Below are positions 34,450-41,783 of a DNA stretch of 49,358 bases, in pieces. A program made the position numbers and the translations under genes. Under the pieces are notes generated by a model, which did not search any database, was not told where the DNA came from, and was given only the letters and a program-made list of their open reading frames with translations. Position 1 is the stretch's first letter. Each line of letters begins with the position of its first letter. Origin of the DNA: Candidatus Limnocylindria bacterium (lineage in GTDB: Bacteria; Chloroflexota; Limnocylindria; P2-11E); assembly GCA_036523395.1 (NCBI GenBank), contig DATDEH010000016.1, positions 1 to 49,358 on the forward strand. The letters are read 5' to 3'.

Positions 34450-35898
34450 ATGCGGCGGGTCTTTCTCGGCGTGGACTGCGGCACGCAGTCGACCAAGGTC
34501 GTGCTCCGCGATCCGGAGACGGGCGCGGTCATTGCCGTCGGTCGCGCGCCACATGAGCTCGTCGAGCGCGACGACGGCACGCGCGAGCAGGACCCCGACT
34601 GGTGGACCCGCGCGCTCCGTGGCGCGGTGCGCGATGCGATGCGCGGCGAGCGGTTCGAGGTCGGTGGCATCGGCGTGTCCGCGCAGCAGCACGGGCTCGT
34701 GTGCCTCGATCAGAGCGACAGACCAGTACGGGCGGCGAAGCTCTGGAACGACACGACGACCGCGCGGGAATGCGAAGAGCTCACGCGCAAGATCGGCGGC
34801 GCCGACCGAGTCAGGGAGCTGACGGGCAACCAGTTCCTACCCGGTTACACGGCGCCGAAGATCGTGTGGCTCGCCGCACACGAGCCGGCGTCGTACGCGC
34901 GCACCGCTCGGATGTGCCTGCCACACGACTATCTGAATCTGTGGCTCACGGGCGAGTTCATCAGCGAGGCCGGCGACGCATCGGGCACGGCGTACTTCGA
35001 CGTTCGCGCGCGCCGCTATAGCGAGGCCGTGCTTGCCGCGATCGACGGAGCACGCGACTGGGAACGCACGCTGCCAACGATCGCGCCGTCGCTCAGCATC
35101 ATCGGCACGCTGCGCCGCGAGGCCGCGGAGTCGCTTGGTCTCGAAGGGGCCGTCCCGGTCAGCGCCGGCGGCGGCGACAACATGATCGCCGCGATCGGCT
35201 GCGACGTCGTCGCCCAGGGTCCGGTCGCGGTGAGCCTGGGGACCTCTGGCACCGTGTTCGCGTACCGCGACGAACCCGCGGTCGACCCACTTGGCGAGGC
35301 CGCGGCGTTCTGCGACTCGACGGGTGGCTGGCTCCCGCTCGCGGCCACCCTCAATTGCACGAGCGCGACCGAGTGGGTGCGCGCACTGTTCGCGATGGAC
35401 CATGCGGATGTCGACGCGGCGATCACGCGTGAAGGCGCGCCCGGGCTCTCGTTCCTACCCTACCTCTCCGGCGAGCGAACGCCGAACCGGCCGGAGGGCG
35501 CTGGTGTCTTCGTCGGCATGCGTTCCAGTCACGGACGCGACGAGATCGTCCATGCTGTCGTCGAAGGCGTGACGATCGGGCTCGCGTACGCGCTCGATGC
35601 GCTACGGCGCACGGGCGTCGCACCGACCGTCGTAACGCTCATCGGTGGAGGGTCGGCGTCGGACCCGTGGGCGCAGCTGTGCGCCGATGTTTTCGAGCTC
35701 CCCGTCGTGCGTCCAGCATTCACAGAGGCCGCCGCGTCGGGCGCCGCGCGCCAGGCGCAGTGGGCTGTCGAGCGAAGGCGTCCCGACCTCGCGCCGACAT
35801 CCGCTCGACGGTTCGAACCGCGGCCCCGACCCGAGCTGCGAGAGGCCGCGGAGCGTATGGCCGCACTTCGCGAGATCGCGAGAGCGAATCGGCTGTGA
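34450..35898 (+). CDS. xylB: Xylulokinase
   Basis: XylB phosphorylates D-xylulose to xylulose 5-phosphate, the step after XylA. The 482-residue FGGY kinase has the N-terminal phosphate loop GVDCGTQSTK with Asp9, GIGVSAQQHGLVCLD, AKLWNDTTT, the SGTAYFDVR block, the central GGGDNMIAAIG, and the C-terminal ATP-site GGGSASDPWAQLCADVF. The ATG at 34450 fits the family N-terminus; the frame is open upstream into the haloperoxidase gene. Only 5 nt separate it from that gene. Confidence 0.94.
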   Translation: MRRVFLGVDCGTQSTKVVLRDPETGAVIAVGRAPHELVERDDGTREQDPDWWTRALRGAVRDAMRGERFEVGGIGVSAQQHGLVCLDQSDRPVRAAKLWNDTTTARECEELTRKIGGADRVRELTGNQFLPGYTAPKIVWLAAHEPASYARTARMCLPHDYLNLWLTGEFISEAGDASGTAYFDVRARRYSEAVLAAIDGARDWERTLPTIAPSLSIIGTLRREAAESLGLEGAVPVSAGGGDNMIAAIGCDVVAQGPVAVSLGTSGTVFAYRDEPAVDPLGEAAAFCDSTGGWLPLAATLNCTSATEWVRALFAMDHADVDAAITREGAPGLSFLPYLSGERTPNRPEGAGVFVGMRSSHGRDEIVHAVVEGVTIGLAYALDALRRTGVAPTVVTLIGGGSASDPWAQLCADVFELPVVRPAFTEAAASGAARQAQWAVERRRPDLAPTSARRFEPRPRPELREAAERMAALREIARANRL

Positions 35899-35925
35899 CG
35901 CCGTCGCTCCGCCTCGCCTGACGAC

Positions 35926-36783
35926 TCAGACCTTCCATGTCCATCGCTCGGTCGCGCGCAGGCTGTCTCCGGGCTCGAGTATCCGTAAGCCTGTATCGAA
36001 GACGCCTGACGCTGCGAGAACGGGTGCGTTCGGCCACATCGTCTGAGGTTCCACGCAGATCCCTTCTCCTGGCGTATGCACGACGACCGTCTGCACGCTC
36101 GCGTCATGTTCCATACGTAGCTCCAGATCGGGCCACCGCACGATGGCAGGGCCCTTGGTCCTCACGTAGACATGGTCCAGACGACGGTCGCCCACCAGGG
36201 GGCCGGACCGCAGGTCCTCATCACGAGTGACCCGTCGAACCTCGCCGGTCGGCACGAGGTCCGCGTCGAGCACGAGCACTTCGTACGCATCGACGACGAC
36301 GCCCACGTCGCCGCTCCGCGGTCGAGTGAACCACGGATGCCAGCCGAGGCCCGCGGGCCCCGCCTTCTCGTACCCGCCGACCTCCAGCTCGAGCTCGAGC
36401 GCGCCTGCGCCGAGTCTCAGCGTTTGCCGGGCATGGCCACCGAAGGGCCACCCACTGCCGCGCAGCTCACAGCTCATCGTGACCGCGGTCTCACTTCGCT
36501 TGACGATGTCCCACGATTTGTCGAAGGCAAGGCCATGAATGGCCGAAGGCGGAAGATTCGGCGCGAGCCGCACCTCACCTTCCTTCGTCGGGATACGGCC
36601 TCCCGAAAGCCGCCCCGCCCACGGCACCATCGGATAGCAGCCCCAATAGATCGCCGGCGCGCGCGCGCGAGCGCGCGCCTTCGGGAGGATCCGCTCCACG
36701 CCGGCGAGGACCAGCGAAACGATCCTGCCCCCTTCGGCGGGATCGATACGCGTGACGACGCCGCCCGCACTCAGCTCGATCAT
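35926..36783 (-). CDS. Aldose 1-epimerase family protein
   Basis: The 285-residue protein has the galactose mutarotase fold with the catalytic pair His83 (IHGLAF) and His149 (GWHPWF) and the general base Glu245 (CVEPQTMWPNA). It should interconvert alpha and beta anomers of an aldose, here perhaps xylose, feeding XylA. I use the ATG at 36783; the frame runs further up through a terminator hairpin and is not coding there. It is convergent with xylB, with a 27-nt gap. Confidence 0.87.
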   Translation of the reverse strand: MIELSAGGVVTRIDPAEGGRIVSLVLAGVERILPKARARARAPAIYWGCYPMVPWAGRLSGGRIPTKEGEVRLAPNLPPSAIHGLAFDKSWDIVKRSETAVTMSCELRGSGWPFGGHARQTLRLGAGALELELEVGGYEKAGPAGLGWHPWFTRPRSGDVGVVVDAYEVLVLDADLVPTGEVRRVTRDEDLRSGPLVGDRRLDHVYVRTKGPAIVRWPDLELRMEHDASVQTVVVHTPGEGICVEPQTMWPNAPVLAASGVFDTGLRILEPGDSLRATERWTWKV

Positions 36784-36823
36784 CACCACAGAGCGTCGAG
36801 CATGCACGGTCCTCCGGATACGC

Positions 36824-36855
36824 GAACGCCCCTCGGCCGAAGCCGAGGGGCGTTC
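36824..36855. terminator. UUCG-loop hairpin terminator after the CHRD gene
   Basis: A 14-bp perfect stem, GAACGCCCCTCGGC (36824-36837) with its complement (36842-36855), closes a four-base loop that reads TTCG on the minus strand, a very stable tetraloop. It is 3' of the CHRD lipoprotein gene and upstream of the epimerase gene. There is no T-tract. Confidence 0.55.
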
Positions 36856-36933
36856 CAGCGGAGGACGGACGGTCGTTACTGCGGCGTGGCGAAGCCACAC
36901 GCCAGGCAGATGAGCGCCGCAAAGGCGGCGCGA

Positions 36934-37515
36934 TTACTGCTTGACGAGCTGACCTCGGATGACTCCACCGGGGGCAAGCGTGGAGTGCCAGTTCATGTAG
37001 TAGTTCGCGGGGTTCGCGATGATGTCTGTCGCGAGGGCCGCAGCGGTAAGCCCTCCCGCATCGACGACGGTCGCCGTCTTGTTGATCTTCCCCGCGCCAG
37101 CGGTGAGCGTGAGCTCGCCCGCGGCAAGTCCGGAGTTCACGACGACGCCGCCGTTCGCGCCAGCCGCTGCCTTGTGGATGTGGCCGATGTTGATCTTGGT
37201 ATCGGCCGGGCAGCCGGTGACGTCCGTCTCGAACAACGCGATCGCCGCGGTGATGACGCCGGCGGCGTCCTTGGTTGTCGTCAGCGTGAACGTGCCCTTA
37301 CCCGCGCACGTCGCTTCCGGGCCGGTGATCGGAGGAACTTCGTTCGATGGCTTGAGGTCCGCGGTGAAGATGAACTTGAGCTGCGGCGTCGGCGCAGGTG
37401 TTGGCGTGGCCGCTACCGTCGGCTGGATCGTGGGCGACGCGGTCGGAGCGACTGCTGCGGGCCCGCAGGCGCCCAGCACGATCACCCCGGCAGTGAGCCC
37501 AGCAAGAAGACGCAT
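36934..37515 (-). CDS. CHRD-domain lipoprotein
   Basis: The 193-residue protein has a lipoprotein signal with lipobox LGAC (Cys17), a Thr/Pro/Ala-rich linker (about 20-48), and one CHRD domain with the NEVPP motif, GHIHKA and the terminal block YYMNWHSTLAPGGVIRGQL. CHRD domains are extracellular and of unknown biochemical role in bacteria. GAGGAGGTG precedes the ATG at 37515; the frame is open upstream into the RNase P RNA and is not coding there. A strong hairpin follows. Confidence 0.87.
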   Translation of the reverse strand: MRLLAGLTAGVIVLGACGPAAVAPTASPTIQPTVAATPTPAPTPQLKFIFTADLKPSNEVPPITGPEATCAGKGTFTLTTTKDAAGVITAAIALFETDVTGCPADTKINIGHIHKAAAGANGGVVVNSGLAAGELTLTAGAGKINKTATVVDAGGLTAAALATDIIANPANYYMNWHSTLAPGGVIRGQLVKQ

Positions 37516-37570
37516 AGACACCTCCTCGTGTACGGCCGTAGTACGGGCCCAACGCGATTCTGGATGAAGA

Positions 37571-37857
37571 CCCGAGCAGGCCAATAAGCCGGATCCCGTC
37601 GTGGACGGTCATCTCTCTGGGACGGAGGTCACCCTCCGCCTCTAGCGGCGCACCCGGGGACGGCGCGGGCCACGCCATCGCCCCCATACATCGCCTTGCT
37701 CCGGGAAGAGCTTGCCTCGTTTCACCCGCTTGCGCGGATCGTCACTGTGGCGCTGGTCCTCGCCTCGCGGCGGACGGGTGTTACCCGCTTCCCTGCCCTG
37801 TGGAGTCCGGACTTTCCTCGACGGCTTTCGCCGCCGCGACCGTCTGGCCTGCTCGGA
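37571..37857 (-). ncRNA. rnpB: RNase P RNA (bacterial class A)
   Basis: The minus strand carries the conserved 5' core GAGGAAAGTCCGGACTCC and ACAGGGCAGGG, and the 3' core GACGGGATCCGGCTTAT. P1 is an 11-bp helix between CCGAGCAGGCC at the 5' end (37856-37846) and GGCCTGCTCGG at the 3' end (37582-37572). The 287-nt size is a little short for class A. This catalytic RNA removes tRNA 5' leaders. Ends are set by P1 and may be off by a few bases. Confidence 0.93.
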
Positions 37858-37862
37858 CCACC

Positions 37863-37868
37863 ATTCTA
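37863..37868 (-). promoter_or_regulatory. rnpB -10 element overlapping the upstream stop codon
   Basis: TAGAAT matches five of six -10 positions and lies 6-7 nt before the predicted RNase P RNA 5' end. Its first three bases are the TAG stop of the phosphotransferase-like gene. A -35 is not obvious within the coding sequence upstream. Confidence 0.5.
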
Positions 37869-38633
37869 CTGGCGGGACGGGTGGTGAAGCAGGGCGTCCA
37901 TGCGCTTCGCGGCGCGGACGAGCGCGTCGTCTCTGGGGCCGCCGCTCTCGGCGACGTAGCGGTCGACGACCGCGTCGGCGTCAAGCGGCCGGCCACGGCC
38001 ACGCAGATCCGCCGCGAGTCGGACCGCATCGAGCAGCCCGCAGCCCAGGTGCGCGCCGGACCAGCGCACCAACACGACGCCACGGTCGGCGCGCGCAGCG
38101 TGTGCGCAGCTGAGATCGCCGTGCACCAACGCGACCGGCCAGGCCGCGAGCTCGCGCGCGGCCTCCTCCGCATTCGTATCGCCGCCCGCGTCGCGCACGA
38201 TGTCGGCTGGCGTGCGCACGGGCACGCCGAGCGCGCGCAGCGCGGGGCCGTCGGCGGCGACGGCGCGCTCGACCGCGATCTTCGCGCGAACGATGTCGGC
38301 GACATCGCCTTCGCAGGCGTCCGGCGCGCCGCTCAGATCCTCGAGCAGCAGCCATGGACCCAGCGACACGTGGGGCGGCGGGATCCCACGGGAGTGGACG
38401 CGCGGCACCTGATCGGTCTTACGAGCAAGGAACGGGAGCAGCTGCGCTTCGACGACCACGCCTCTGGCGCTGCGCTCGAAGAGGGCGGTCGTATCGCGAC
38501 CGTCGCGTGTGAAGTGCAGGCGTTTGCGCTCGATCCCGTCTGCCGCGTCGAGCTCTTCGGAGCGAACGCCTCGGACGTCGCCGCCGACACTTCGCGCGAC
38601 GAGCGAGCCGAGCGGATCGTCACTGTCGGTCAT
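37866..38633 (-). CDS. Aminoglycoside phosphotransferase-like protein, degenerate
   Basis: The 255-residue protein has the layout of the APH/choline-kinase family, with LLLEDLSGAP mid-chain and the Brenner motif HGDLS at 171-175. However, the usual Asn of HGDxxxxN is not in place, and the metal-binding Asp of the IDW motif is replaced (VLVRWSGAHLG). It may be an inactive or altered kinase. The ATG overlaps the rnhA stop in ATGA. Its stop codon forms part of the rnpB promoter. Confidence 0.7.
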   Translation of the reverse strand: MTDSDDPLGSLVARSVGGDVRGVRSEELDAADGIERKRLHFTRDGRDTTALFERSARGVVVEAQLLPFLARKTDQVPRVHSRGIPPPHVSLGPWLLLEDLSGAPDACEGDVADIVRAKIAVERAVAADGPALRALGVPVRTPADIVRDAGGDTNAEEAARELAAWPVALVHGDLSCAHAARADRGVVLVRWSGAHLGCGLLDAVRLAADLRGRGRPLDADAVVDRYVAESGGPRDDALVRAAKRMDALLHHPSRQ

Positions 38634-39034
38634 GCGGCGTCGTCGATCGCGCGGTTGGCGAGCAGATCGGCGATGGTGTTCTCCTCGCGTGGGATGTGCC
38701 GGATGCGTTTCTTGTGGAACTGCGCGAACAGCTCGCGCGCGCGGATCGCGAGCGGGATGAGCTTCGCGTCGCGCACGCGCCACTTCCCGTTCATCTGCTC
38801 GACCACGAGCTTCGAGTCCATGCGGACCTCGAGCTCCTCGACGTCATGCCGTCGCGCCTCCTCGAGGCCGATGATCAGGGCGGTGTACTCGGCCACGTTG
38901 TTCGTGCCATGGCCGAGAAAGCGCATCGCTTCGGCGACGACATGACCCTCGCCGTCAACGAGCGCCGCGCCGGACCCCGCGGGCCCGGGGTTGCCGCGGC
39001 AGGCGCCATCCGCATACAGCACGGCCCGCTTCAC
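38630..39034 (-). CDS. Ribonuclease HI family protein
   Basis: The 134-residue protein is a minimal RNase H fold with the four acidic residues Asp9 (YADGACRGNPG), Glu49 (NVAEYTAL), Asp73 (RMDSKLVVEQ) and Asp123 (NTIADLLAN). It would cut RNA in RNA-DNA hybrids. This is the short YpdQ/Rv2228c-type HI domain without the E. coli basic protrusion. The GTG start overlaps the dehydratase stop in GTGA. Confidence 0.9.
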   Translation of the reverse strand: MKRAVLYADGACRGNPGPAGSGAALVDGEGHVVAEAMRFLGHGTNNVAEYTALIIGLEEARRHDVEELEVRMDSKLVVEQMNGKWRVRDAKLIPLAIRARELFAQFHKKRIRHIPREENTIADLLANRAIDDAA

Positions 39035-39987
39035 GCGGCGAAGAACTCGGCGAGGCGGGAGAGATCGACGTTGCCGCCGGACACGATCGCGACGACGTTC
39101 TCTCCCGATCGCGGAACGACGCGCTCGGCGAGCAGCGCTCCGACGGCCGCGCCGCCGGCCGGCTCCGCAACGAGCCGCGCGCGCGACGCGAGGAAGCGCA
39201 CGCCGTCGAGGATCACGTCGTCGGGCACGACGACCACGTCGGCGACGAACCTACGGATGATCTCGAGGTTGCGAACGCCCGCGATCGGCGCGGCGAGCCC
39301 ATCCGCCACGGTCTGAATGCGTTCCAGCGGGACGGGCGAGCCGGCATCGAGAGCGCGCCGCACCGCGTTCGCGCCCTCTGGCTCCACTCCGATCACCCGC
39401 GCGCCGGGTCGCTTCGCCGCGACCGCGACGGCGATGCCGGAGATGAGCCCGCCGCCACCGACTCCGACAACGAACAGGTCGGCGTCGGGGAGATCGTCGA
39501 GCACCTCGAGGGCGCATGTGCCATGGCCCGCGATCATGCCGTCGTCGTCGTAGGGGTGAAGGAAGTAGGAGCCCTGGCGCTCCTGTATCTCCTTGACGAG
39601 CGCACGGAGACCCAGCATGTCCGGCGCGAAGACGATCTCGGCGCCGTAGCCTCGCGTCGCCTCGACCTTCGTCTTGGGCGCGGACTCTGGCATCGCCACC
39701 GTGACCTTCGCCCCGACGGCGCGTCCCGCGTAGGCGATGGCCTGCGCTGCGTTCCCGGCGCTCATGGTCACGATCCCGTTCGCGCGCTGCGCGCTCGTGA
39801 GGCCCAGGATCGCGTTGACCGCGCCCCGCGGCTTGAACGACCCCGTGCGCTGGAGGTTCTCGGCCTTCAGGAAGGCCTTTGCGCCGCAACGCTCGCCGAG
39901 CGACCGGCTCGTCAGGAGAGGGGTTCGGGTGATGTGCGTCGCGACCACGGCGCGGGCGCGTTCGACGTCCGTAAGCGAGACCGTCAG
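39031..39987 (-). CDS. Threonine/serine dehydratase, PLP fold type II
   Basis: The enzyme deaminates threonine or serine to a 2-oxo acid. The PLP lysine lies in TGSFKPRGAVN, and the glycine loop GVGGGGLISG binds the phosphate. There is no C-terminal ACT domain, so it resembles catabolic TdcB or serine racemase rather than biosynthetic IlvA. The first canonical start (GTG, 39948) would cut off a conserved N-terminal helix. A CTG at 39985-39987, 5 nt after GGGAGG, restores it (318 residues). I use the CTG with caution. Confidence 0.88.
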   Translation of the reverse strand: MTVSLTDVERARAVVATHITRTPLLTSRSLGERCGAKAFLKAENLQRTGSFKPRGAVNAILGLTSAQRANGIVTMSAGNAAQAIAYAGRAVGAKVTVAMPESAPKTKVEATRGYGAEIVFAPDMLGLRALVKEIQERQGSYFLHPYDDDGMIAGHGTCALEVLDDLPDADLFVVGVGGGGLISGIAVAVAAKRPGARVIGVEPEGANAVRRALDAGSPVPLERIQTVADGLAAPIAGVRNLEIIRRFVADVVVVPDDVILDGVRFLASRARLVAEPAGGAAVGALLAERVVPRSGENVVAIVSGGNVDLSRLAEFFAA

Positions 39988-40025
39988 AACACCCTCCCGA
40001 GGCAGTGGCCGGTCGTCGGTACCGG

Positions 40026-40099
40026 TGGGCCCGCTTGGATTCGAACCAAGGACCAGCAGATTATGAGTCCGCCGCTCTAGACCACTGAGCTACGGGCCC
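40026..40099 (-). tRNA. tRNA with CAT anticodon (Met elongator or Ile2)
   Basis: A 74-nt cloverleaf is read on the minus strand: acceptor GGGCCCG/CGGGCCC, D arm GCTC/GAGC, anticodon arm GCGGA-CTCATAA-TCTGC, T arm CTTGG-TTCGAAT-CCAAG, discriminator A. The anticodon is CAT. The D-loop and anticodon region look more like tRNA-Ile2 (lysidine-modified) than initiator Met, but elongator Met cannot be excluded. The 3' CCA is not encoded. Confidence 0.95.
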
Positions 40100-40106
40100 T
40101 AGGAGT

Positions 40107-40172
40107 GCCGCCGTGCGAGCTTGCTCGCCCTGGCGGCCGACGACGGGCCCGTCAGCTGAGCGATACGGGCCC
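40107..40172. repeat. Two hairpins upstream of the tRNA gene
   Basis: The first hairpin pairs GCCGCC (40107-40112) with GGCGGC (40132-40137) and has an inner GCGAG/CTCGC stem. The second pairs GGGCCCGT (40145-40152) with ACGGGCCC (40165-40172) around a 12-nt loop. On the minus strand the second also repeats the tRNA 5' end (GGGCCCGTA, then GCTCAG after a 2-nt insert). They fall in the tRNA leader or the Yip1 promoter region. Confidence 0.5.
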
Positions 40173-40182
40173 ACTTGAGCGC

Positions 40183-40188
40183 ATTATC
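40183..40188 (-). promoter_or_regulatory. Candidate -10 of the tRNA transcript
   Basis: GATAAT on the minus strand matches five of six positions and would start a transcript near 40176, about 77 nt before the mature tRNA. The same site reads ATTATC on the plus strand and could serve the Yip1 gene instead. No good -35 is visible. Confidence 0.3.
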
Positions 40189-40216
40189 AGCGCCGGATCG
40201 TCTGAGGAGGAAAGTC

Positions 40217-40831
40217 ATGGGAGTCGCCCAAAGCGTCATCTCACCCAAGCTGGTCGATCGCGTGAAGGCCATCCTGATGAAGCCGAAGACCGAGTGGCCA
40301 GTAATCGCAGCGGAGCAGACGGACATTTCGACGCTCTTCCGGGGCTATGTGATCCCGCTGGCGGCGATCGGACCGGTGGCGACGGCCATCGGCGGCGCGC
40401 TCATCGGCACGCCAACGATCGCCGGCGTCGGGGGACGCGTCCCGATCGTCACCGCGATCGTCGGAGCCGTCATCGCCTTCGCCCTCGCACTTCTGGGGAC
40501 CTACGTCGTGGCTCAGGTGATCGACAACCTCGCGCCGCGGTACGGCGGCACGCGAAACCTGACCCAGGCCTTCAAGGTCTCGGCCTACTCCAGCACCGCG
40601 CAGTGGCTGGCGGGGATATTCGCGCTGATCCCCGCCCTCGGCGGGCTCTCGATCCTCGGGCTGTACAGCCTGTACCTGCTGTACCTCGGCCTACCGGTGC
40701 TCATGAAGGTCCCTCAGGAGAAGGCCACGAGCTACACCGTGGCCGTGGTGGTCGTCGCCCTGATCGTCCTGCTCGTCATTGCGATCATCAGCGGGATCAT
40801 CATCGGCGGGGCCGCGATCGCGACCTTGTAG
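40217..40831 (+). CDS. Yip1-family integral membrane protein
   Basis: The 204-residue protein starts with an amphipathic segment and the family motif RVKAILMKPKTEWPVIAAE, followed by about five hydrophobic segments (near 37-60, 73-95, 124-145, 150-165 and 175-200). This is the bacterial Yip1 domain (PF04893) layout. The function in bacteria is unknown. GAGGAGGAAAG precedes the ATG at 40217. It is divergent from the tRNA and upstream of parAB with a 181-nt gap. Confidence 0.82.
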   Translation: MGVAQSVISPKLVDRVKAILMKPKTEWPVIAAEQTDISTLFRGYVIPLAAIGPVATAIGGALIGTPTIAGVGGRVPIVTAIVGAVIAFALALLGTYVVAQVIDNLAPRYGGTRNLTQAFKVSAYSSTAQWLAGIFALIPALGGLSILGLYSLYLLYLGLPVLMKVPQEKATSYTVAVVVVALIVLLVIAIISGIIIGGAAIATL

Positions 40832-40899
40832 AGGGCAGAAGCAGGGCTGACTGCCGGCCCCGGGCGCCTGCCAGGCGAACCAATTTGCGCTGTCTGTAC

Positions 40900-40927
40900 G
40901 TTGTCTTTGCGGAACTCAGGCTATGCT
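40900..40927 (+). promoter_or_regulatory. Candidate promoter of parAB
   Basis: GTTGTC (40900-40905) and TATGCT (40922-40927) are 16 bp apart. The start site would be near 40934, leaving an 80-nt leader before parA that includes the CACGTG repeat. Confidence 0.35.
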
Positions 40928-40950
40928 GGGTCGGGCGTCGCGAGGGGAGT

Positions 40951-40973
40951 CACGTGCACCGCTTCCGCACGTG
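40951..40973. repeat. Inverted repeat with two CACGTG cores upstream of parA
   Basis: CACGTGC (40951-40957) and GCACGTG (40967-40973) form a 7-bp inverted repeat with a 9-nt spacer. CACGTG is the centre of the bacterial parS site, but the flanks do not match the parS consensus. It may be an operator or an mRNA hairpin before parA. Confidence 0.4.
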
Positions 40974-41012
40974 CGCGTCGTAACCGGGGACGGAAACGAC
41001 GGGAGGAAGCGC

Positions 41013-41783
41013 GTGGGAACGGTCATCGCGGTCGCCAACCAAAAGGGTGGCGTCGGTAAGACGACGTGCACGATCAACCTCGGCGGCGCGCTCGCGTCGC
41101 TCGGGCATCGCGTTCTCTGCCTCGATCTCGATCCACAGGCGAATCTCACCGTGGGACTCGGCATCGATCTGAACACGGTCGAGAAGAACATCGCGAACGT
41201 CCTCATCGACCCCGACCTCAAGCTCACCTCGATCATCCGGCCGACGAAGACGAAGAATCTTGACGTCGCGCCCGCGACGCTCGAGCTCTCATCCGCCGAG
41301 GTGGAGCTGTTCAACGCGATCGGTCGTGAGATGGCGCTGCGCGACAAGCTGAGTCAGGACATCGTGCAGCGCTACTCGTACATCCTCATCGACTGCCCGC
41401 CGACGCTCGGGCTGCTGACACTCAATGCGCTCGTCGCGGCAAATGGCGTGATCATTCCGGTGCAGACGCAGTACTACGCGCTCAAGGGCGTGGCCGCGCT
41501 GCTGAAGATCATCAAGACCGTCCAGGGCCGCCTTAATCCAAAGCTGAGAGTGCTCGGACTCCTGCCGACGTTCTACGACTCGCGCACGATCCTCGGGCGC
41601 GACATGCTCGACTCGCTGCGCGAGCTCGGCGATCACCAGGTGTTCGACACCGTGATCCGGCAGTCGGTGAAGATCGGCGAGGCGCCGACAGCCGGCGTTC
41701 CCATCACCGTGTATGAGCCGCGGTCGGACGCGGCAAAGAGCTTTGTCGACCTCGCGAGGGAGGTGATCGGTGCTCACAAGTAG
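41013..41783 (+). CDS. parA: Chromosome-partitioning ATPase ParA/Soj
   Basis: ParA moves and separates ParB-parS origin complexes through ATP-dependent DNA binding. The 256-residue product has the deviant Walker A motif KGGVGKTT (11-18), DLDPQANLT, the Walker B-like IDCPPTLG and the C-terminal block EAPTAGVPITVYEPRSDAAKSF. I chose the GTG at 41013 because GGGAGGAAG precedes it; the frame is open 30 codons earlier. It overlaps parB by 14 nt. parAB is usually near oriC, but no other origin gene is visible. Confidence 0.94.
   Translation: MGTVIAVANQKGGVGKTTCTINLGGALASLGHRVLCLDLDPQANLTVGLGIDLNTVEKNIANVLIDPDLKLTSIIRPTKTKNLDVAPATLELSSAEVELFNAIGREMALRDKLSQDIVQRYSYILIDCPPTLGLLTLNALVAANGVIIPVQTQYYALKGVAALLKIIKTVQGRLNPKLRVLGLLPTFYDSRTILGRDMLDSLRELGDHQVFDTVIRQSVKIGEAPTAGVPITVYEPRSDAAKSFVDLAREVIGAHK

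Noticed and set aside
40835-40895. Terminator after the Yip1 gene
   Set aside because: The CGCCT/AGGCG stem is only 5 bp and the sequence after it (AACCAATTT) is a poor T-tract.
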